Positions 55,911-64,000 of a stretch of 64,000 bases of DNA are shown one piece after another. The DNA comes from Torymus aiolomorphi (Eukaryota; Arthropoda; Insecta; Hymenoptera; Torymidae): NCBI GenBank assembly GCA_036365515.1, contig CM070874.1, positions 171,791,797 through 171,855,796 of the forward strand, written 5' to 3'. Made by a program: the position numbers and the translations under genes. Within the stretch, counting starts at the first letter, position 1. Each line of letters starts with the position of its first letter. The notes beneath the pieces were generated by a model. It ran no database searches and had not been told where the DNA came from. It saw only the letters and a list, made by a program, of their open reading frames with translations.

Positions 55911-56998
55911 AAGCACAAATACCTGCCACCGACGAGCGTGCGGGAAATAGATTGGGAAAGTTTTGGTTTTTCTTCTTGTTTTTTTTTTAGAAATTCGAGA
56001 TTGATTGAATCAAATTTGTTTTTCTACGGATCGTAGAATCGGGTGGTGCGAATAACCGCGAGGTGCCGCGCACGAAAATTTCGCGAGCGCGCAATAAACT
56101 ACGAGTGTAAGCGTGTGTGTGTGCGAATAATAAACATTCTTTTGCTCCGGGAAAGATCAGCACACGAGAGCTGAGAATAAAGTAAATATTGACGGTACGA
56201 CGAGAGTTTAACTTTCACTTTCCCTTCCTTTTGTCGCGTTAGGTAATAGAATAACTATCGAATTAAGGGATTAATTAACGAGATAGAGAAGCGATAAACA
56301 GGATTAGAAGGAAGAGAAGAGAGGAAAAAGAAAGTATCCTGCCCTTTTCTTCTCGTTGTTCTATAGTTAAAATTTTTTTTTGTTTTTTTTTTATTTCTTT
56401 TTCGTGTTTCAGCGGTTTTTCGTTTTTTTTTTCTTTATCATTAAAAATATTACTTATGTCGACTGCAATTTAATATCAACTGATAAGAATTTTTCCATCG
56501 GTCTTACAGTCTTACAAATTAAATTAAAATAATTAATATTTATGGCAGTCAGATTGCCCTTGTTTATAATCACCCCCGCAGAATCTGAAATAAAAACTTA
56601 ATTAAAATCTGGAAAAAACTTTGTTAGCAAAGGACGATCTGACTGCCCACCACCACCACATTGTCCGACGTTTCGAGCCTGCTCCGGCTCCTCCTCAGGG
56701 ACTCTCTTTTTTTTTTCTTTCAATTACTTTTCGGCACCCGTTGCCGCAGAGTGAAAAAGCGACAGAAGGAAGCGGTTCGTCGTCTCTCAGCGGTGGTAGA
56801 GAGATTGTTAGCCACAACTGAGAGTCGAACCGGGATATACACACACACGCACTTGATCGGAGTATACCTGATAGGAGAAAAATTACTTTGTATATTTTTT
56901 GTTGTTGTATTTTTGGTGCGCCCATTTGATACGTGAGCGTATTCGTTTAGCCGCGCACAGGTATACTCCGGGAGAGGTTGTTGTAAATCACCGCAACC
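55911..56998 (+). other. Gypsy E leader
   Basis: About 1.1 kb without a convincing frame. It has pyrimidine-rich stretches near 56360-56430 and a polypyrimidine run at about 56706-56722. A splice or packaging role is possible but nothing specific can be shown. Confidence 0.5.
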
Positions 56999-58801
56999 AT
57001 GGGAGAGTCTGCAGCCAAAGCGATTTATAATTGGTGCAGATGTCTCACCGAAGACGTGACACTGCGGTACACCCAGGCCCTCGGACTAAAAGGGAACAGC
57101 GGAACGTTGCAGAAATTGGAACGGATAAGCAAATGGTTAGCCGGCAACTACGATCCAGAAGATTTTGAAGACGTAGCCGCCGCTGACGGGCATTCCGCGT
57201 GGGTGGAACGCGCAAATGCTCGCTGCACGTTCCTGGATCGAACGTCCGGCTCGGAACACGACATATCGTGGGCAAACTCCACGTCGGACGAGCCGCATCC
57301 GCTTGAGATTTTAAAAAACGGACGGGGTAGTCCAGAAAAACCTCGAGCACAGTCGCGAATGGGCATCAAACGCAACCAGAGTCGACAGCGAAGATGAAAC
57401 GACGCTACAAAACGGCACGATCAGCCAAGATACTCAGGAGAGCGAACGAGCCACAGCCAAGAAAGGACCGGCGATGTTCGAAATGTCAATGGCGGACGGC
57501 ACGACACTGCAAGTGCCAACCGATAGGGCCGTATACATGGCCGCGGTTGACGAGAAAATTCGGCAAATCAAAGAGTCGACGCGGATCCTTGCCGCCAACT
57601 TAACTCAGCACCCAAACACCAATAGCACCCGCAGGGAGAGCATCGAAGCGATGCGGCGAGTGACGTTCACGGACATCACGCCCGCCAGCCGAAATGAAGA
57701 GAATCTGCGAGAAGAAATGCAGATCAGGATCTTGGCCTCTCGTCTAGACATTGGCGGACGGAGGCTGCCAACCCCGGTACAGCAACCTACCTCAAGGCTA
57801 CGACAGCCCCCGGTGGATGAAAGGCCGCCGCCACCTATTACCCCGCTGTCGCGCAGAATCGGGTTCGGTGGCGCCTGGAGGGGGGTAGATCCCAGAGCCA
57901 GCGAATTGAATCGACTGACTCTGAGATACGGCGCGAACCAAGAGGAAGGTCGATGCCAGGGTCGTTCGAAGAAGTGAACCGCACGACAGGTGGCGGACTT
58001 CGAGATGTCGGCCAAGTAGTGCGCCGATGGGGATTTAAGTTCGCCGGTGACCCTGGTGAAAGCATCGACACTTTCCTCGAGCGAGTCGAGGAAAATTGGG
58101 AACTCGCCAAGCTTACGGAAGGGGAAATACTGAGTGCCCTTCCGGAGCTATTCATCGGTGTAGCCGGGATCTGGGTGCGATCCAACAGGATGAGCTGGAT
58201 CACCTGGGAGGAAGCCTGTCGCCGGATACGGCGATGGTGTGGCATGACGGACCGGCTACAGCAACGGCTGGCGCATGAGGTTGCTTTGAGGGCGCAAGGA
58301 CCAGAAGAGTCCGTGCGCGACTATATCACGTGTCTGGAAGCAATGATGCGGAAGAGGGAGCCACTGCTAATGCTCGACTTGAAGCTGGGGACGCTACACC
58401 GGAACATGAAGCCGCCACTGCAGCAGCTCATTTGGCGAAGCGACTTCGAGGACATTGAGACCTCGCTTGATTTAGCAATGGAGGCGGAGCTTGTAGTGGA
58501 CGCGGGAAAGTCCTTCAAGCTCCCACAGCTGCCGAAGTCGTGCGTCTACGCGCAGTGGGCGTACAAACCCCGCAAACCGGCTCCGTCTAAGGTGAAGGCC
58601 GCGGCGGTAGAGACAAAGCTGCCGCCGACTCCACCGCCACCGAAAACGCCGACGATAGAAGAAACAATCGAGCGATTCGCGAAAGTGATCCTGGAGGGGA
58701 TGCAACGTATGCAACCGCAGCAACCGCCCCCTCCCCCCACCTGCACCCCTTTCGCCGCGGAATCGGAGCGGAGAGAAAAGGGAACAGAGGAGGATGAGTA
58801 G
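56999..58801 (+). pseudogene. Gypsy E Gag, three segments in two frames
   Basis: The ATG at 56999 (MGESAAKAIYNW) lies in a good context (accatgg). Segment 1 (56999-57397) is the N-terminal domain with KWLAGNYDPEDF, matching Gypsy F. Segment 2, in the next frame (about 57390-57977), has TTLQVPTDRAVYMAAVDEKI and a Pro/Arg-rich linker. Segment 3 (57953-58801), back in the first frame, is the capsid: GLRDVGQVVRRWGFKFAG, SIDTFLERVEENWELAKL, ALPELFIGVAGIWVRSNR, and a Pro-rich tail. No CCHC knuckle occurs. Two indels separate the segments. Confidence 0.85.
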
Positions 58802-58836
58802 CTCCAAACGCTCCAGCAGGAGGATGAGTAGAAGGA

Positions 58837-59805
58837 ATGAGAAGTCCAACTCCAGCAGTGATTCGAGCGAGGAAGAGCGAGCCTAGCGGTCGTCGAGGAG
58901 AACGGGCGACACGAGCGTACCGTCGCCGGCTGTTTGGCCTGTATCAGTTTACGAGAATGCCATACGGCCTGTCTCAGGCCGAAGCGATGTTTCAACGCCT
59001 GGTGGACAAAGTCATCGGCCCCGAGCTCAACCCGTATGCCTTCTCGTACCTCGATGACATCATCATCGCAACAGAGACGTATGAGGAGCATTTGAAATGG
59101 CTCGAGCACGTGCTTAAGCGCGTTAAAGAGACCGGGTTGACGATCAACCGTGAGAAGAGTATGTTTGGCAAGACTGAAGTCAAATATCTCGGTGTGCTCG
59201 TCTACCGGGATCGATTCCGGTCGGACCCCGACAAGATCGAGCCGATGATAAACTTTCCGGTACCAAAGAACTTGAAGCAACTGCGCCGATTCATAGGTAT
59301 GGCATCTTGGTACCGAAAGTTCTTGAAAGACTTTGCCACGATAGCCGAACCGCTCACGGCGCTAACGAAGAAGTATCGACGATACGAATGGAGCAACGCG
59401 CAGCAAGAGGCTTTCGAAAAGATAAAAGCCCTAGTGTCCTCGGCTCCTGTCCTTGCCAGACCCTCGTTCGATGTTCAGTTCATCGTGCAGACAGAGGCGA
59501 GTGACACCGGCATCGGCACGGTGTTGTTACAAGTAATCGAGGGACAGGAACAAGTCCTCAAATTCACCAGCCGAACACTTTCGCCGGCGCGCAACTACAA
59601 TGTCACGAAGCGCGTATGCCTAGCGGTGATATGGGCAATCAAGAAGTTTTGCCCGTACATCGAAGGATACCATTTTTTAGTGGTGACAGACCATAGCAGC
59701 CTTAGATGGCTGCACAGCCTGCACAGCCTCACCGGAAGACTAGCGAGATGGGCTCTCGAGTTGCAGGGACACTTCCTCGATGTGGAACATCGAAGGTGGC
59801 GCTGA
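58837..59805 (+). pseudogene. Gypsy E RT C-terminal half plus RNase H
   Basis: After a short Ser/Arg-rich start the frame enters RT in the middle: G-L-Y-Q-F-T-R-M-P-Y-G-L-S, then FSYLDDIIIATE (Y-L-D-D at 59047-59058), VKYLGVLVYRD and LRRFIGMASWYRKF. Protease and the first RT blocks, including the first catalytic Asp, are missing, so a deletion joins the Gag tail to RT near 58885-58925. RNase H follows with changes at catalytic places: T-E-A-S-D-T-G where T-D-A-S is usual, and T-K-R-V-C-L-A-V where E-R-E-C-L is usual. A frameshift near 59795 leads to NYVPDALSRMF in another frame. Confidence 0.85.
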
Positions 59806-59921
59806 ACTACGTGCCCGACGCGCTCTCGCGCATGTTCGAGGAGAAAAACGACCTCGAAATGTACGCGAGCACGTGGTCCGACGGTACCAGGGACGAGTGA
59901 TATCGGACCTGGCTGCACGAA

Positions 59922-60720
59922 GTGACACGCGACCCCTCAACCCATTCAAGGTGGAACGTGGTAGGGGGTCGATTATTCTACTTTCTCGCGGATGAGATAG
60001 TAGAGGCGGCGGTCGCCGACAACGAGGCATGGAAACTCGTCGTGTCACAGGAGCACCGTCGCGAAGTGCTTCGTGAATCACACGATGATCCGACCGCCGG
60101 GCACCAAGGTCGAGAAAAAACGTACGAGCGCGCGGCCAGGTTATATTACTGGCCGAAGATGTATCTCGCAATGAGGAAGTACGTGAAACAATGCCAAGTG
60201 TGCCAGCAGACAAGCGGAGCAAAGACCGCCAGCAGGTTTGATGAGACAGCGAGTTATCGACGAGCCGTGGCAAGTAGTTGCCGGACATATAACCGGCCCG
60301 TTCGTGAAGAGTAAGCTCGGGCACGAGTATATCTTGGCGTTCCAAGACTTCTTTTCTCGCTGGGTGGAGTGCGTGCCCATACGTAAAGCGAATGTGAAGA
60401 CCATCCTAAAAGAGTTCAAGGAGAGAGTGATTCTTCGGTTCGGCACTCCGGAGGTATTCTTGTCCGACAACGGCACGGAATTCAAGAATAAAGTCGTGGA
60501 TGAATACCTCGCCGACGTCGGCGTCCACCACTCGACTACCCCGTAGTATCACCCTCAGGCAAATCCCGTGGAGAGGGTAAATCGGACGTTAAAGACCCGC
60601 TTAGTCGCATTCGTTGAGGAAGCTCACGCCGAGTGGGATCAGAAGCTGCCGGAGCTGATGTTCTCGTTGAACAATTCCGTGCACGCTTCGACCGGCGTGA
60701 GCCCGGCCGCCCTCAACTAC
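59922..60720 (+). pseudogene. Gypsy E integrase, frameshift, stop and first Asp lost
   Basis: 59922-60235 carries the zinc domain (SHDDPTAGHQGREKTYERAA ... CQVCQQ). A frameshift near 60235 leads to the core: PWQVVAGHITGPF, where the first catalytic Asp is His (60286-60288), then VFLSDNGTEFKN (Asp). A TAG at 60544-60546 looks like a three-base insertion between TTP and YHPQANPVERVNRT (Glu). The core ends at SPAALNY, after which the sequence passes directly into the ORF3-like N-terminus without the usual C-terminal integrase domain. Confidence 0.85.
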
Positions 60721-61591
60721 GAAGCGATGGTGCGCGGTGTCCTGCGCGCCATCGAGCAACTCGGGCGAGCTGAGTTTGCTTGCCCGTCTTCGGTGGTGCT
60801 GGAGGAGCTGCCCGAGGCAGCGGGGGCACTGGCGCTCCCTCCTCCACCCACCGTCTCAACTTCGGTGTCATTGCGCCGACCGAAAGCCACCGACGGAGCC
60901 ACGCTGACAGAAGAGGGCCTAACGACGGTGGAAGCCCCGCCCAGTCCAGCGGCCCTCCCCGCCGAGAGCCGGGGACCACCGGTCCTCGAGACCGCTACGC
61001 CCGGCGCGGCCACGTGCCTGGGCCTAGGAAGGAGAAGCGTTGCTGGCGTGGGATGTCTTCCTCGCCGAAACGCCCTACGGACGGCAGCTCGCAGGACCGT
61101 GGGCGAGCCGCGTCGACGGCCTCTGTGAGGACCGCGAGTCAGTCTCCGCGACGCGGTGCGCACGGAGGGAGCGCTGTGAGGCCAAAGCGGTGGCGGCGCA
61201 AGCCCAGGAGGAGATCCGGGCCGCCGAAAGTGATGCGATGCTGGCCCAGAAGCGCATCGAGGCGGCGGAGGAGAAGCGCCAGGAAGCACTCCGCCGGGCA
61301 GGCCGCGCGACCGCCGCCGCGACGCCGGTTGACCGGCCATGGCTCCAACCCCCGCTGGGTGCCACCCCGAGACCCCCGGTCACGCATTAAGAGGCGCCGC
61401 GACGACAGGTGGTATCGGCGCCCGGGGAATCCCGACGCCGCTGCTACTACTGCGGACGACCCGGAGTCTCGACGGATGCCAAGTGCCCGGATGCCGCACG
61501 GCATGACAAGTTGCGCCCGTGGTTCCGTGGTTCCGCCACCGCGAGTAGTGCCAGCCGCGGAGGCCGAAAACCCCCGCCAACTAGGCTGTAA
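60721..61591 (+). pseudogene. Gypsy E ORF3: coiled coil plus C-x2-C-x10-C-x5-H finger
   Basis: The first part (V-R-G-V-L-R-A-I-E-Q-L-G ... Pro-rich) is in frame with integrase and resembles the N-terminus of Gypsy F ORF3. Another frame from about 61020 gives an Ala/Glu/Arg-rich coiled coil (AAQAQEEIRAAESDAMLAQK). After a TAA at 61388-61390 the same frame continues to CYYCGRPGVSTDAKCPDAARH and a basic tail. Cysteine and histidine spacing equals that of Gypsy F. The position between integrase and the polypurine tract is also the same. I infer a shared accessory or displaced nucleocapsid protein. Confidence 0.65.
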
Positions 61592-61767
61592 ACCCCCCTC
61601 TTCGGGGCAAATAAAGAGAGGGCCCAGCCCCACATTATTTCTTTCAACCTGCCTTCCTTATTATTTCGCGCACACGCCTTATCCCTTTTCAGGAAGTCTC
61701 GTGCAGACGTTCAACGTGCTGATCGTGAGATAGCAGAGCAGACTCTCCGAGGGATAGTCCGCGTCTG

Positions 61768-61776
61768 GACGGGGGG
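61768..61776 (+). other. Polypurine tract of Gypsy E
   Basis: ggacgggggg directly before TGTAACGG of the 3' LTR. Confidence 0.8.
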
Positions 61777-62149
61777 TGTAACGGACGGCGCGTGTACGTG
61801 CGCGCGTGTGTGTGAGTATCGGTGTGCGCTGATGAGACTCGAGGCGAGTCTCAGCACACCGCGACGGCACGCGCAAACACATAAGAGGTAAACATCTCTC
61901 AACCTTGCGCGAAGGGGCAAGGCCGAGAGATGCTCGCGCGTGCCGATAAAGGAGCAGGCAGGCAGTATCGTTTCTGCCATTGCCATGAGCCTTTGCCTGC
62001 CGTCGAACGCGCTTCACTTGGTGTCAAGAGGACTAGAGAGAGTGAGAGAGTCGCGAGAGAAGAACGCGCCGGTAGTTTTCGGCAGTGAGTGCGGCGGAGT
62101 GAGGACTGCAAAAGCGAGCGTGAAAACGGCGCAGCAGTGCAGCAGAGAA

Positions 62150-62238
<89 letters not shown>
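61777..62238 (+). repeat. Gypsy E 3' LTR, left part, ending in (GA)n
   Basis: Aligns with 54599-54970 of the 5' LTR with about 15 differences and a small insertion (gacta near 62030). It then enters a (GA)n tract of 86 bases (62153-62238). In the 5' LTR the tract is followed by cgccgccggcagc. Here it is followed by the 3' end of element D. Confidence 0.9.
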
Positions 62239-62239
<1 letters not shown>

Positions 62240-64000
62240 GATTTATTTGCCTTCGCGGCAAAATAATTAATACAGAATTTATACAGTGTATAACTTAAAA
62301 TAAAATACAGTAAAATAAGATATAATAAAAATATATAAAAATAAAAGTAATACAACCTGATACAAATATATAAATTATACATAAAAATATGTTTGTCTAC
62401 GAGGACCTTCAATTACGATAAAAAAATAATAAAAAAGAACCATATGATAAAATAAAAATAAAATACATAAAAATCATTAAAAATCACGAGGACCCTTCAT
62501 TAAGACAAAATAAATAAATAAAACTAGAGAAAATATCACAGCTGGTACTATACGCTAAAAGGAAAATATTACAGTTATACATTAACCATTTCATAAAATA
62601 TCACAGTAAGGTATCACAGCCGCTTAGTCAAAAAATCACAGATCAAAGTTAATCCGCAGTCTAATACTAAACTAGATAAAGGTCCCCGCACTGGCAGCTC
62701 TAAGCATCCTTATAGAGAGGCTAGGCGTCGAGATCAAGCAGGTGTTGGCGCACAGCCCTCTTGAATGATGAAAGTGATGGAAGGTAGCGCTGGGAGGGGG
62801 GGCGGAGTTCCAAAAGCGGGTACCCTGAGCCAGAAACGCTCTATCACCCGTCTTATAGTGCAAGGCAGGGAAAGCAAGCTCCGGCTGCACTCCCCTGCTT
62901 GTTGGCCTAGGCTTGTGCACCGTAAAAAAGGCAGCCAAGTAACTGGGCTCACGCATCCGAATTATTTTATATAGTAGCAGGGCTGCGAAGTAGAATCTGC
63001 GTGAGTCCATACGGAGCCAGCCCAGACATCTCAAGTAGGGGGTGATATGCTCATCCCTCCTAGCCCCAGTAACGTACCTCACACATGAATTGCTCAATCT
63101 TTGCACTCTCGCTCGCTGTTCGTCAGACGCGTCCAAGTAGACCACCGTACAGTAGTCAAGGTGGGGTTGAACTAGGGACTCGACTAATCTTTTGCGGAGA
63201 ATCTCGGTGGTACACGCTCTAATAAACCGCAAACTGTATAGGGCTTTATTGACTTTCTTTGTGAGTTGGTCAATGTGCGGTTTCCATGTTAATTTACTAT
63301 CCAGTGTAACACCGAGACTCGCAACTTCGCTACTGAACGGGATGCGTTCTCCAGGCCGCACACCAATACCTGGCAGATCTAATGAGTTTATATGATTAAC
63401 TCCTACCCTGGAGCCGAATACAATGGCTTTGGTCTTACCAGCATTGAGGTGCAGGCCCGAGTTCGCCGCCCATTCAGCCACCATTTGCGCCGCATGGGAC
63501 AGCCGATCAATACCCTCCAGAATTTCGTCTTTTGTCGTGTGTAAGTAGATTTGAAGGTCATCTGCGTAAAATATATGTCTGATAGTATTACCGTCAAGTA
63601 TGTCACGTAAGTCGTTAACGTAGAGACAAAAAAGCAGTGGACCCAGGACAGATCCCTGTGGAACTCCCAGATTGGTTTCTAACCAGTCAGAGTTACCTTT
63701 GCTATTTGAGATGACTATCTGGGTACGTCCTTTCAGATATGATTGAATCCACAGGAGAGCTGCCCTGGAGAACCCCAGCCGACAGAGCTTACGCAGAAGC
63801 GCTGTTGGTGAGATGGTGTCGAAGGCTTTGCTGAAGTCGAACAGTAGCAGTAACGTCAGTTGTCTGTTGTCGATGCCTATACGTATATCGTCGGTTAGCT
63901 TGAGAAGTGCCGTCTGCGTGCTGTGGTGCTTGCGAAATCCGGCCTGGAGGGGGTCAAGAAAGTTATTGCTATTAAGATACTCCGTGATTTGGTTGTGGGC
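62239..64000 (-). mobile_element. Non-LTR retrotransposon D (CR1/L2-like), 5' part outside window
   Basis: The minus-strand 3' end has a 3' UTR (62239-62720), an AATAAA-like aaataaatcg just before the junction, and then (TC)n in element sense. The RT frame is open to the window edge. It is close in sequence to elements A and B but a separate copy. Confidence 0.9.
62721..64000 (-). pseudogene. Element D reverse transcriptase (partial), frameshift near the end
   Basis: From the window edge the frame reads ITEYLNSNNFLDPLQAGFR, LLLFDFSKAFDTISP (first catalytic Asp), GVPQGSVLGPLLFCLYVNDL, HIFYADDLQIYLHTTK (Y-A-D-D), LNAGKTKAIVFGS, LTWKPHIDQL and YSLRFIRACTTE. No stop occurs until the C-terminus. 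In a run of C/G near 62797-62803 the frame shifts, and the natural ending (SFKRAVRQHLLDLDA, stop at 62721-62723) is in another frame. This is the best preserved RT core among A, B, C and D apart from A. The endonuclease and ORF1 lie outside the window. Confidence 0.9.

Larger units (their letters stand above)
54599..62238 (+). mobile_element. Ty3/Gypsy element E, internally deleted
   Basis: It has a 5' LTR (54599-55889), primer-binding site, leader, Gag, partial RT, RNase H, integrase, extra ORF3, polypurine tract, and the first part of the 3' LTR (61777-62238), where non-LTR element D interrupts. Protease and the N-terminal half of RT are missing. Gag and ORF3 are related to Gypsy F. Over about 365 aligned bases the two LTRs differ at roughly 15 positions by eye, so the insertion is not recent. 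Confidence 0.92.

Noticed and set aside
60717..61340. Long GC-rich frames on the minus strand opposite Gypsy E ORF3
   Set aside because: Shadow frames in GC-rich DNA; Pro/Arg/Ala composition only and no relation to a known family.

Overview
This 64 kb window reads as a transposable-element graveyard from an arthropod genome, most likely an insect and possibly a hymenopteran (order is a guess from general element style). The support is a copia element primed by a fragment of initiator tRNA-Met, Ty3/Gypsy elements, Jockey and CR1/L2-like non-LTR elements, and a pogo-like transposon with long inverted repeats. I found no host protein-coding gene and no intact tRNA or rRNA gene. Nearly every long reading frame belongs to a mobile element, and most carry nonsense codons, frameshifts or deletions.

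Layout. 1-6210: a minus-strand Ty1/copia element with its 5' LTR at 5874-6210 and a long repeat-bearing leader; the 3' end lies outside the window. It appears to have inserted into the leader of a plus-strand Gypsy element (about 6211-12738, 3' LTR 11896-12738). 12739-16579: non-coding repeats, including a hairpin, diverged direct repeats, an (AC)n tract, a tandem duplication, and a repeat cassette holding a tRNA-like sequence. About 16580-28000: a minus-strand Gypsy element (called F here). Its left LTR is split by non-LTR element A (17012-21352). Its right LTR is split by a non-LTR 3' fragment (27451-27883) and by full-length non-LTR element B (27993-33384).

33516-36981 and 37280-41280: two DNA transposons (T1, T2) with 215 bp and 423 bp terminal inverted repeats. 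Their transposases are related and of a family I cannot name with certainty. 41281-42581: (TA)n tracts and short repeat cassettes. 42687-48303: a pogo-like transposon (P) with TIRs of about 1.27 kb. It sits inside a minus-strand copy of the Jockey element C, which lies head to head with a plus-strand copy (48796-53334). 54599 to beyond the window: a plus-strand Gypsy element (E) with a 1.29 kb 5' LTR. Its 3' LTR is interrupted at a (GA)n tract by the minus-strand non-LTR element D (62239-64000).

Two ideas link the parts. First, every visible non-LTR 3' end (A, the 27.4 kb fragment, B, C, D) joins a (TC)n tract in element sense. In A, the fragment and B a (TC)n tract also lies at the 5' junction. 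For A, the fragment, B and D the tract belongs to a Gypsy LTR. LTR microsatellites therefore look like landing pads. Second, Gypsy elements E and F have no zinc knuckle in Gag. Both instead carry a separate ORF downstream of integrase with a coiled coil and a C-x2-C-x10-C-x5-H finger.
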